Source: Dokdonella immobilis (GTDB lineage Bacteria > Pseudomonadota > Gammaproteobacteria > Xanthomonadales > Rhodanobacteraceae). Taken from it: a stretch of DNA of 64,000 nucleotides. The stretch covers positions 1 to 64,000 of the forward strand of contig NZ_FOVF01000005.1 of the NCBI RefSeq assembly GCF_900115085.1, given 5' to 3'. The notes beneath the pieces were generated by a model, which was not told where the DNA came from, searched no databases, and saw nothing but the letters and a program-made list of their open reading frames with translations. The position numbers and the translations under genes are program-made. This document shows, piece after piece, positions 10,902 through 18,919 of this stretch (positions are counted from its first letter, which is position 1; each line of letters begins with the position of its first letter).

Positions 10902-12401
10902 ATGAATATCAAGCGATTGCTGTGTTGCCTCGCATTATTGCTGGCTGCACCGATGGTTCTGGCCGACAAGCCGGCGGCGGACATGCAGGGCAAGCGGGAT
11001 GCCACCACGTTCACCGAGGCGGAGGTCAGTGCAATCACCTCGCCGGCGGTCCTGCATCGCATGGTGGCCGGTTACGAGCGCCTCGGCGACCAGCAGCGCC
11101 TGGCTTGGACCCTGGCCCGCCTCAGCGAACTGAACCCCGATTCGGGTGACCTGCGCATGGCCCTGGCCCTGACCTACGCCAACCTCGGCGACAAGTCCAA
11201 GACCTACGATCTTCTGCTGAAGATGAAGGAGCAGGGTTACGGCGTCGATCTGAGCGACGATCCGCGCTTCGAAAAGGTTCGCGGCACCGAAGCCTGGACC
11301 TATGTGGTCGACAACCTCAAGGCCAACCTGAAGCCGTTCGGCGAGGGCAAGGTCGCCTTCGAGCTGCCGAAGGGCGACACCCTGTTCGAGTCGATCGCCT
11401 GGGATCCCAAGCGCGGCAAGTTCCTCGTGGGCAGCGTGCGCGAAGGCAAGATCTACCTCGCCGACAAGGATGGCAAGCTCAAGGAATTCATCACGCCGGC
11501 GGATGGCAGCGGCCTCTGGAGCGTGTATTCGATGGCCGTTGATGCCGAGCGCGACCTGCTCTACGTGAACTCGACCTCGGCGCTCTACTTCAAGGGTTTC
11601 CGCCAGGAGGACTTCAACAAGACCGGCATCTTCCAGTTCAAGCTGTCGACCGGGAAGCTGCTGCACAAATACCTGTTGCCGACCGACCAGGGCACGCGCA
11701 GCCTGTCCAGCATCACGGTCGGCAAGAACGGCAAGGTGTATGCCGCCGACGGCGTACGCAAGGAGATCTACACGATCGACAACGGCCAGCTCAAGCTGGT
11801 CGTGGCGAACCCGAAGCTGACCAGCATTCGCGGCCTTGCGGTCAGCGATGACGGCAACATCCTGTACTTCGCCGACTATGGCCTCGGCATTTTCGGTGCC
11901 GACCTCAAGGAAGGCACCGGCTTCACCCTGAAGCATGATCCGGCCCACCTGGTGCTTGGCGGCATCGAGGGTCTGTACAGCTACGACGGCACCCTGGTCG
12001 CGATCGAGAACGGCATCTCGCCGAAGCGCGTGATCCGCCTGTCGCTGTCCAAGGACGGCAAGAGCGTGACCCGCATGATGCCGCTGGACGTGGCCAATCC
12101 GGCGTTCTTCCTGCCTACCTACGGCACGGTGGCCGGCAACGACCTGTATTTCATCGCCAACAGCCAGAAGGGCATGTACGGGCAGTACGGCGATCTCAAG
12201 GACGAAAAGAACCTGCAGCCGGTGCGCATCTTCCGCAGCAACCTGCGCTTCGCGTGGGATGAGAGCGGCATTCCGGCCGGTCAGATCCAGCCGGCGCGCC
12301 GGGCGACGCCGGAAGAGGCCGCTGCTGCGCGCGGCACGCCAAAGCTGCTCGAGCGGCCGCCGGAAACCAAGCCTGCAAAATCGGAAGACAAGGGCGGCTG
12401 A
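10902..12401 (+). CDS. Secreted TPR plus beta-propeller protein
   Basis: A 499-residue protein with a signal peptide (MNIKRLLCCLALLLAAPMVLA). Residues of about 50-110 look like a short TPR-type helical segment (YERLGDQQRLAWTLARLSEL, MALALTYANLGDKSKTYDLL). From about 150 there are repeated NHL/SMP-30-like propeller blades such as ITVGKNGKVYAADGVRKEIY and GLAVSDDGNILYFADYGLGI. The C-terminus is a Pro/Glu/Lys-rich tail. Probably periplasmic; binding partner or enzyme activity unknown. A strong intrinsic terminator follows. Confidence 0.75.
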   Translation: MNIKRLLCCLALLLAAPMVLADKPAADMQGKRDATTFTEAEVSAITSPAVLHRMVAGYERLGDQQRLAWTLARLSELNPDSGDLRMALALTYANLGDKSKTYDLLLKMKEQGYGVDLSDDPRFEKVRGTEAWTYVVDNLKANLKPFGEGKVAFELPKGDTLFESIAWDPKRGKFLVGSVREGKIYLADKDGKLKEFITPADGSGLWSVYSMAVDAERDLLYVNSTSALYFKGFRQEDFNKTGIFQFKLSTGKLLHKYLLPTDQGTRSLSSITVGKNGKVYAADGVRKEIYTIDNGQLKLVVANPKLTSIRGLAVSDDGNILYFADYGLGIFGADLKEGTGFTLKHDPAHLVLGGIEGLYSYDGTLVAIENGISPKRVIRLSLSKDGKSVTRMMPLDVANPAFFLPTYGTVAGNDLYFIANSQKGMYGQYGDLKDEKNLQPVRIFRSNLRFAWDESGIPAGQIQPARRATPEEAAAARGTPKLLERPPETKPAKSEDKGG

Positions 12402-12412
12402 TCCCGACCTTG

Positions 12413-12443
12413 CCGAAAAAAGCCCGGCCCCGAGCCGGGCTTT
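12413..12443. terminator. Bidirectional intrinsic terminator
   Basis: AAAAAAGCCCGGC, a CCC(GA) loop and GCCGGGCTTTTT form a 10-11 bp GC-rich stem flanked by A and T runs. It lies between the convergent propeller gene and the DsbA-like gene and can terminate both. Confidence 0.9.
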
Positions 12444-12457
12444 TTGATGCGCCGGGA

Positions 12458-13120
12458 TCAGCCCTGCGCCGCGATCCGGCGCAGGGCGTCCTCGAAGATT
12501 TCAGGCGGCTGGCCACCCGAGATCAGGTGGCGATCGTTGATGATGACGGCAGGGACGGCATGGATGCCGCTGTCGAGGTAGCGCTGTTCCTGCTTGCGCA
12601 CCTCGTCGCCGTATTCGCCGCTTTCGAGAATGGCCTGCGCGCGATCGCCGTCGAGTCCGGCCTCGACCGCGATACGGACCAGGTTGGCCTGCGCCGAGAC
12701 GTCCACGCCATCAGTGAAGTAGGCGCGCAGCAGCGCGTGCTTGAGGGCGAGTTCACGGTCGCGACCTTCGAGCGCCGCCCAGTGCAGCAGGCGATGCGCA
12801 TCGAAAGTGTTGTAGATGCGGTCGCGCTGGTTGAAGGTGAAGCCGAGGGCGGCACCGCGTGCGCGGATCGCTTCGCGGTTGGCAGCCAGCTGTTCCGGCG
12901 TCGAGCCGTATTTCTGCCGCAGGTGCTCGGCGACGTCCTGGCCTTGCGCGGGCATCTGCGGATTGAGCTCGAACGGCTGGAAATGCAGCTCGACCTCGAC
13001 GCTGTCGCCGACCCGCGCGATCGCCTGCTCAAGCGATTTGAGCCCGATCGCGCACCACGGACACGAGACATCGGAGACGAAATCGATCTTCAGCGCGGTC
13101 GGCGCGTTTGAGATGGCCAT
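12458..13120 (-). CDS. FrnE-like DsbA family oxidoreductase
   Basis: A 220-residue thioredoxin-fold protein of the DsbA/FrnE/2-hydroxychromene-2-carboxylate isomerase superfamily. The redox motif CPWC is at residues 20-23 (DFVSDVSCPWCAIG) and the cis-Pro loop is AVPAVIINDRHLISGGQPPE. No signal peptide is seen, so it acts in the cytosol, like FrnE, which is linked to oxidative stress tolerance. The start at 13120 matches the family; the open frame continues 76 codons upstream without similarity. Convergent with the propeller gene across the shared terminator. Confidence 0.9.
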   Translation of the reverse strand: MAISNAPTALKIDFVSDVSCPWCAIGLKSLEQAIARVGDSVEVELHFQPFELNPQMPAQGQDVAEHLRQKYGSTPEQLAANREAIRARGAALGFTFNQRDRIYNTFDAHRLLHWAALEGRDRELALKHALLRAYFTDGVDVSAQANLVRIAVEAGLDGDRAQAILESGEYGDEVRKQEQRYLDSGIHAVPAVIINDRHLISGGQPPEIFEDALRRIAAQG

Positions 13121-13329
13121 GGCAGATACTCCAGATCTGGTTCCGTGGAAGATTGGGCACCAGCGGCGACAATCAAGCGGGATGCCGCAGCGACGCCCTC
13201 GTGCACGACATGGACGACAGGCGTACCGCATCCGCAGCGCGTCTGGCTCTTGTCCGGTTCCATCATGGAGCGCCGCCGCGATCTTCACTGACGGTTTCGA
13301 GGCCAACCGGAAGGCTGGTGCCGGCGGAT

Positions 13330-14304
13330 TCAGTCCGCCTTCGGGCACCAGCGCTTGCGACCCGCTGCGTCGGGCTTGATGAAGCCATCGATGTAATAGG
13401 CGAGCAGGGTACGTCCGTAGGATTCGTCAGCCTTCGACACCAGCGGTTTCGCATCGGCGAACCAGCCGTCGATGCAGGTCTTGCTGTCGGCAGAAGCGGC
13501 GGAGCATTCGAGCAGGCGGTCAAAGGCCTTGCGATAGGTCGCGAAGGCCGCGGGCGTCATCGGCGCACCGTGGCCCGGCACCAGTCGTTTGAAGCGGACC
13601 TCGGACAATTCCCCGAGCGCGCGCTTCCAGCCTTCCGGACAGGCCGAATCGAACATCGGAACGGGCAGGGTGACGAGGTCGCCGGCGACCAGGGTTCGCG
13701 TCGATGGATCGAACATCCAGAGATCGCCCTCGGTGACCGAGTGCGCGCTGGCATGCACTTCGAGGATGCGACCGCCGAGGTCCAGGGTCGTCGATTCGCG
13801 AACCGGGTCGGTCTCGGCCAACTGGCGGTCGAGCTTGAGCAGATCGAGTTCGGCCTGGTAGCGCTTGCGCTCGGTCGAGCCGGCCTCGAGGGTCGGTACG
13901 TAGGATTCGAGCTGCTTGCGGTAGTCGGCGTGGAATCCATCCAGCGCGTTGTCGAGCGATGGATGCGCATAGACGTGGAGACCGGGCCAGCGCGCGCGGA
14001 ACTGCGCATTGCCGCCGATGTGGTCGAGGTGCCAGTGGCTGTTGACCACGCCGACCAGCGGCACCCCGAGTCCGGCGACGAGGTCGATCAGTTCCTGGGT
14101 GTGGGCGTTGCCGCGACCCGTGTCGACAACGACGGCGCCGTCATTCCCGCGAATGATCAGGCTGTTGCCATCGGGGCTGTGGTTTGCCTGCAACTGGCCT
14201 GGCAGCAGGGTGATGCCTTCTGCCACTTCGACCGTGACGTCCGCCGCTTCGACAGTTGCGCAGCAAGCGGCCAACAACATCGGTAGCAGGATGCGGGGAA
14301 GCAT
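13330..14304 (-). CDS. Periplasmic MBL-fold hydrolase
   Basis: A 324-residue secreted metallo-beta-lactamase-fold protein; the signal peptide is MLPRILLPMLLAACCATVEA. Zinc ligands are visible in NSHWHLDHIGG (near residue 91), His in ASAHSVTEGD, Asp in VAGDLVTLP and His in VPGHGAPM. It resembles the broad SoxH/quinoprotein-linked and B3-like group; whether it degrades beta-lactams cannot be told. Paired cysteines near the C-terminus (LLECSAASADSKTC) suggest disulfides. It is divergent from a PQQ-type propeller gene, with a 311-nt gap. Confidence 0.85.
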   Translation of the reverse strand: MLPRILLPMLLAACCATVEAADVTVEVAEGITLLPGQLQANHSPDGNSLIIRGNDGAVVVDTGRGNAHTQELIDLVAGLGVPLVGVVNSHWHLDHIGGNAQFRARWPGLHVYAHPSLDNALDGFHADYRKQLESYVPTLEAGSTERKRYQAELDLLKLDRQLAETDPVRESTTLDLGGRILEVHASAHSVTEGDLWMFDPSTRTLVAGDLVTLPVPMFDSACPEGWKRALGELSEVRFKRLVPGHGAPMTPAAFATYRKAFDRLLECSAASADSKTCIDGWFADAKPLVSKADESYGRTLLAYYIDGFIKPDAAGRKRWCPKAD

Positions 14305-14615
14305 GGAGGTACGCACGGTTTCTTGTCTCCTCGTCGCCGGTTCCTGGAGCGTGCAGGCAGCCGGCAAGGTCGAGTGCTCCCATCGCATCCGCGCTGCGAT
14401 CATGCCGCCGCCACCTGGTCGCATTAGGCGATTCGCGCAGGCCGCTTGCGCGTGCTGAACGTCATGCCGGCAGGCGCCGCCGGGACGATCGCGTGCGCCG
14501 CGCATAGGCCGTCCGACATTCCGACTTCCAGCACGCGCGTCCGCTGCTACGTGGGCACAGTATCGGCACGGTGGAGCACGCAAACGCTGCGGGCCCCGGC
14601 GAAGGGGAGACCAAC
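14305..14615. other. Divergent intergenic region, no gene seen
   Basis: This 311-nt gap separates the starts of the MBL-hydrolase and PQQ-propeller genes and should hold both promoters. I see no convincing ORF, palindrome or RNA gene in it. The purine-rich AAGGGGAGA just before 14616 is the ribosome site for the propeller gene. Confidence 0.5.
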
Positions 14616-16127
14616 ATGTCGAATTGGAGCGTTGCGGAACGACGGATTTTCAGTGCCTGTTCGAGACTGCATGGCCGCATTCTTGTCGGGCCACTGCTTG
14701 CCATGTGCCTGTGCATGGTGATGGGTGCAGAGGCTGCGAGTGCGGCGCCGGACCCTCTGCTGGGCAAGTGGTGGGGCACGACCGGTACCGACCGGGAACG
14801 TATCGAAGTCGGCTTCGAATTCGTTCGTGACGCGGAAGGCAGGCTGCGCATGCGCTTCACCCAACCGATCACCAACGTATTTGACTATGCGGACAGTTCC
14901 GAGATCGTGCGCGAGGGCGAGCGCGTCAGCATCGAATCCTTCGCCCTGTCGCTGACCCTCAAGGGCGATACCCTGACAGGCACGTTTCCGGGGCCGAAGA
15001 GCAGGGCGCTGCTCAGGCGCGTCGATGCGATTCCGGCCGAGGCGCCGATTCCCGAGGTGCCGACCGGGCCCGGACCGCTCTGGCAGGCACGTCTCGGCGG
15101 ACAGGTGTTCGCCACACCGACGGTTCTCGATGGCGTCGCCTATATCGGCGGGACCGGCGGCGTCGTCAATGCCGTGGACCTGTCCAGCGGTGAGCTCAAG
15201 TGGGCATTCGCGGCAGGCGGCCCGATTTTCGGCGCCGCCGCGGCGGTGGCCGATGCCGTGTATTTCGCCTGTGACAACGGCTTCCTCTACAAGCTCGATC
15301 GCGCGACTGGCAAGCAGGTCTGGCGATACGAACTCGGCGATGCCGATGTGCCGCGAGTTCTCCCGCACCCGTCGGTCTTCGACTGGGATTGGCAGGGTGC
15401 GGCTCCGCTGGTCGCCGACGGCATCGTCTACGTCGGTTCGGGTGAGGGCAGCATGCATGCGGTCGATGCCGGCAGAGGCGAACGGCGCTGGCGCTTCGCC
15501 ACCAGCGGCAAGATCCGCAACGCAGCGGCGCTCGATGGCGAGCGCGTCGTTTTCGGCAGCGCCGATCATTTCGTCTACGCGCTGGACCGCAAGACCGGTG
15601 CCGAGCGCTGGCGCCACGATACCCGCGCCGACGTCGACGGGACGCCATTGATCCACGACGGGCGCGTCTATATCGGCAATCGCGGCGCCGGCCTTTATGC
15701 GCTCGACGCGGCCACCGGCGCCGAGATCTGGCGGCTCTATTTCTGGGGATCCTGGGTCGAGTCGACGCCGGTGATCGCGGACGGTGTGCTCTATATCGGC
15801 TCTTCGGACCTGCGCCGGGTCAGTGCGATCGATCCGGCCGATGGCCATGTGCAATGGCGCAGCGACGTGCGCGGCTGGACCTGGGGCACGCCGCTGATCG
15901 TCGGCGACAGGATCTATGCGGCAGCGGCTGGCGGCACGCCCTATTTCGTCAGGCACCTGGCCAGTCTCAGCACGCTCGACCGCAAGACCGGCCGTCTGCT
16001 CACACGTTGGCCATTCCCCGATACCGGCGGTCACCAATGGGGCGTCGCCGGATCGCCGGTGCGCGATGGCGACCGCGTCATCGTCGCCACGATCGAGGGT
16101 TCGCTGTTCGCCTTTCCACTGCAGTAG
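14616..16127 (+). CDS. Exported PQQ-like beta-propeller protein
   Basis: A 503-residue protein. The N-terminus has a charged start and a hydrophobic stretch (ILVGPLLAMCLCMVMGAEAASA), read as a signal peptide or anchor. A small lipocalin-like domain (DPLLGKWWGTTGTDRERIEV, LSLTLKGDTLTGTFPG) covers about 45-140. From about 155 there are seven or so PQQ-type blades: AVDLSSGELKWAFA, KLDRATGKQVWRYEL, AVDAGRGERRWRF, ALDRKTGAERWRH, ALDAATGAEIWRL and AIDPADGHVQWR. No dehydrogenase active site is evident, so it may be a BamB-like scaffold. The start is set by the AAGGGGAGA ribosome site. Confidence 0.82.
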   Translation: MSNWSVAERRIFSACSRLHGRILVGPLLAMCLCMVMGAEAASAAPDPLLGKWWGTTGTDRERIEVGFEFVRDAEGRLRMRFTQPITNVFDYADSSEIVREGERVSIESFALSLTLKGDTLTGTFPGPKSRALLRRVDAIPAEAPIPEVPTGPGPLWQARLGGQVFATPTVLDGVAYIGGTGGVVNAVDLSSGELKWAFAAGGPIFGAAAAVADAVYFACDNGFLYKLDRATGKQVWRYELGDADVPRVLPHPSVFDWDWQGAAPLVADGIVYVGSGEGSMHAVDAGRGERRWRFATSGKIRNAAALDGERVVFGSADHFVYALDRKTGAERWRHDTRADVDGTPLIHDGRVYIGNRGAGLYALDAATGAEIWRLYFWGSWVESTPVIADGVLYIGSSDLRRVSAIDPADGHVQWRSDVRGWTWGTPLIVGDRIYAAAAGGTPYFVRHLASLSTLDRKTGRLLTRWPFPDTGGHQWGVAGSPVRDGDRVIVATIEGSLFAFPLQ

Positions 16128-16260
16128 TTGTGCCGCCAATCGCGCATCGCGTGGCGGTGGCACTTGACGCGCGCGCGCCGATGGCGTGCCATGGATCCCC
16201 GATCATGGAGGCGTGCCGCCAACAGGCATCGCGTCGACGACACGGCCCAAGGAGACCGAT

Positions 16261-16962
16261 GTGTGCGGTCGCTATTCGAGCTACTACACCTGGCGCGAGA
16301 TCTGGGAGTTTTCCGGTGGTCTGCAGCTGACCGTTCCGGCCGAGGATCCGCAACCCGCCTACAACCTGGCGCCGACCCAGCCCGGCTGGGTCCTGGTCGG
16401 CGAAGGCGAGGGCAAGGCACGGGCCACGCAGATGCGCTGGGGTCTCATTCCGGCCTGGGCACGCGATGCAAAGATCGCCTACAGCACGATCAACGCGCGC
16501 GTTGAAACGGCGAGCAGCAAACCGGCCTTCCGTTCGGCGTGGAAATCGCGGCGCTGCCTGGTCCCGGCGTCGGGCTACTACGAGTGGCCCGGCGAGGGCA
16601 GGCAGAAGCAGCCCTACTACATCCATGCCACCGACTCACCGGTAATCCTGTTTGCAGGACTCTGGGAGCGCTGGAGCCCGAAGGATGGCGAGCCGATCGA
16701 AACCTACTCCATCGTGACCATGGACGCGGCCGGCGACCTCGCCCGCCTGCACGATCGCATGCCCCTGATGCTGCCGCCTGACCTGCACCGCGACTGGATC
16801 GAGGGCGATGGCGAACAGGCGACTGCGATCGCGCAGGCCGCACCGATTCCCGCCCTGACCTGGCACGCGGTCGGCAAGGCGGTCGGCAACGTGCGCAACC
16901 AGGGACCGCAACTGATCGAGCCGGTCGATGCGTTGCTGCCGGAGCTGCTGCCCGAGGAGTGA
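16261..16962 (+). CDS. yedK: SRAP domain protein (HMCES/YedK family)
   Basis: Senses abasic sites in single-stranded DNA and forms a covalent thiazolidine link through Cys2. The 233-residue reading uses the GTG at 16261 so that Cys follows the initiator (V/M-CGRYSSYY); AAGGAGA lies just upstream, and upstream in-frame ATGs would bury the catalytic Cys. The other active-site residues are visible: Asn in PAYNLAPTQ, Glu in ASGYYEWPGE and His in RLHDRMPLML. RWGLIPAWA and NARVET are family hallmarks. Single gene, convergent with the next. Confidence 0.95.
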   Translation: MCGRYSSYYTWREIWEFSGGLQLTVPAEDPQPAYNLAPTQPGWVLVGEGEGKARATQMRWGLIPAWARDAKIAYSTINARVETASSKPAFRSAWKSRRCLVPASGYYEWPGEGRQKQPYYIHATDSPVILFAGLWERWSPKDGEPIETYSIVTMDAAGDLARLHDRMPLMLPPDLHRDWIEGDGEQATAIAQAAPIPALTWHAVGKAVGNVRNQGPQLIEPVDALLPELLPEE

Positions 16963-17005
16963 GCTTCGCGAGGCCGCCTACGGCCGTCGATGGGCATGTC
17001 TTCGA

Positions 17006-17335
17006 TCAGCCGCTGGCCGCACATTCGCGAAACGAACCGAGACTGGCCTCGCGCCGCGTGAACGACTCGCAGGCGAGATCCATGGCCTCGTACTCGGCGC
17101 GATGATCGGCCATGAACGCCTCGAGGTCCGCACGGCTGCGCCAGCGATCGATGGTCAGGTAGCGCACGGGGTTTGCCTCGTCGCGGAGCAGCAGCGTTTC
17201 GAGATAGCCTTGTGCCTGGCGAAACAGGCGCGCCCATTCGCCATCCGGGCCGTAGTAGCGCAGGAAGGCCGCGACGGATTCGGGTTCGACCTCGAACTCC
17301 CAGACATACGCGTGGTGTGCGGCGGTTCCGCTCAT
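17006..17335 (-). CDS. ABM-like (antibiotic biosynthesis monooxygenase fold) protein
   Basis: A 109-residue ferredoxin-like-fold protein: YVWEFEVEPESVAAFLRYYG, ETLLLRDEANPVRYLTIDRW and a helix with FMADHRAEYEAMD. This is the pattern of stand-alone ABM or EthD-like dimeric domains, which range from heme-degrading monooxygenases to proteins with no known activity. No catalytic residue set can be singled out. The start MSGTAAHHAY at 17335 is preferred over an ATG 18 codons upstream. Confidence 0.65.
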   Translation of the reverse strand: MSGTAAHHAYVWEFEVEPESVAAFLRYYGPDGEWARLFRQAQGYLETLLLRDEANPVRYLTIDRWRSRADLEAFMADHRAEYEAMDLACESFTRREASLGSFRECAASG

Positions 17336-17428
17336 GGATCGGTCTCCAATCCAGGATTCGGCGCCTGACGGTGCACAGTTCTGGCGCATCCTTGTCTTGC
17401 GTTCGAGCCTGGCATGCCGGTCGAGCGA

Positions 17429-18724
17429 TCAGTCGAAGCTGCTGGCGAAGATGACGTCGCCGACGAAGAAATCGTGGTTGTAGGTGGTGCCTTCATAGGT
17501 CGCGCGGAAATGCCAGGTGCCGGCCGGCGCGTTCCCTGGCAGGGTCCACGACCAGTACCAGTAGGACGCGCTGTAGTAAGGGTCTGAGGTCGCATCCGAC
17601 ATGCGGAAGTTCCATGACTGGAACGCGCTGTTGTCGGGACGCAGGATCTGGAAGGCGGTCAGTTGCGCGGCGCGCTGGTCGCGGTAGTAGGCGACGAAAT
17701 ACGGCGTGCTGCCGGCCAGGAAGTTGTCCGCAAGGTTCGGCGTTTCATCGATCGGGTTCGGGCAATTGGTGCCGTGATATTCGGGCGGCGCGGAATGGGT
17801 CGAGATCTTGTTGATCGCCGAATCGTAGTGGGGCGACTGTTGCGCCCAGAGCGAAGCCGATACCTGACAGGCACCCTGGTAGGGTTCGAGGATGGTATAT
17901 CCGGTCAGCGCCGAGTGGTTCTCGAAGTGCAGGTGCGGGCCGCTGGAAAAGCCCGAGCTGCCGACCTTGCCGAGAAACTCGCCGGCGGCAACGGTGGCGC
18001 CGACCGGTTTGGCCGTCTGCGAGAGCTTTTTCATGTGGCCATACCAGGCGACCGTGCCATCCGCATGCTGGATGTACACGGCGTTCCAGTCGTCGGAATA
18101 GTTGTTCGGACAACTGCGATCGTCGAAACCGTCCTGCTTGCCGATGATCGTGCCCGGCGCCGCGGCGACGATGTCGACCTGCTGCTGGTCCATCATGTTC
18201 CACGGGAACGGCCAGAGGAAAAAATCGATGCCGGCGTGGTTGTAGCCGTCGGCAAGGTCGTAACTGCGGGCGCCGCAGTTCCAGTCCAGCAGCTGGTTCG
18301 GAAACGCAGGGTTGAGGTCGACGAAATTGGAGATGCCGTGGTAACCGGGATCGCCGTAGCCGGAAACGCTGCGCAACGGCCATTGCAGGCCGCCCTGCAG
18401 CGGGGCCAGCAGGGCCGGTGTCCTGATGATCTTGCCCTGGCGTTCTAGCTCGGCGACGTTGGCAGCGAGTTCGGCGTCGATGCGGGCGCGCTGTTCGGCG
18501 CTGATCTCGTCGGAGGGGAAGAGCGGAGCGCGCCCGCCACCATCGGGGGTCCTCGCCTCGACGGAATGGATGGCAAGACCGAGAACGAGCACACCGATGC
18601 CGGCGATTTGCCGCAGCCGGGAACTCCTTGCTTCAGCTTGGCCAGAGCAATGGATGATCGCCCGGTCCACCGTTCCCCTCGCGACGCTCCAAGCGCTGCG
18701 TCCGGGCTCGCGTCTTTTCGACAT
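17429..18724 (-). CDS. M23 family metallopeptidase with C-terminal VIFASSFD motif
   Basis: A 431-residue exported peptidase, probably acting on peptidoglycan or extracellular peptides. A hydrophobic signal region (IAGIGVLVLGLAIHSVEA) follows a long basic start. The LytM-type zinc site is intact: NHAGIDFFL (His-x3-Asp) and GPHLHFENH (His-x-His), with YGHMKKLSQ between them. After the catalytic domain is a beta-rich domain (FQSWNFRMSDATSDPYYSA, YEGTTYNHDFFVGD), and the last residues are GDVIFASSFD. A related VF.SGFE motif occurs in the next gene upstream and in the BNR protein at 47.7 kb. The shorter start MSKRREPG is chosen. Confidence 0.88.
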   Translation of the reverse strand: MSKRREPGRSAWSVARGTVDRAIIHCSGQAEARSSRLRQIAGIGVLVLGLAIHSVEARTPDGGGRAPLFPSDEISAEQRARIDAELAANVAELERQGKIIRTPALLAPLQGGLQWPLRSVSGYGDPGYHGISNFVDLNPAFPNQLLDWNCGARSYDLADGYNHAGIDFFLWPFPWNMMDQQQVDIVAAAPGTIIGKQDGFDDRSCPNNYSDDWNAVYIQHADGTVAWYGHMKKLSQTAKPVGATVAAGEFLGKVGSSGFSSGPHLHFENHSALTGYTILEPYQGACQVSASLWAQQSPHYDSAINKISTHSAPPEYHGTNCPNPIDETPNLADNFLAGSTPYFVAYYRDQRAAQLTAFQILRPDNSAFQSWNFRMSDATSDPYYSASYWYWSWTLPGNAPAGTWHFRATYEGTTYNHDFFVGDVIFASSFD

Positions 18725-18919
18725 GCCGAGTTCTCCGCTGTTGTCCGCCCCCAAGCGGGCATTCCCATGCTTCCAACCTTGAGGGAAACAGCCAGCGAGT
18801 TCAACCTCGGTTGCCCGCTGCCTGAGTGCAGCGGTCTCGAGAGAGTGGTGGCGGGGGCGGGCGAGAATGCAACCGGCAGGACACCGCCTGCCCCGTCAGT
18901 CCGGGACTCGCCCACCCCC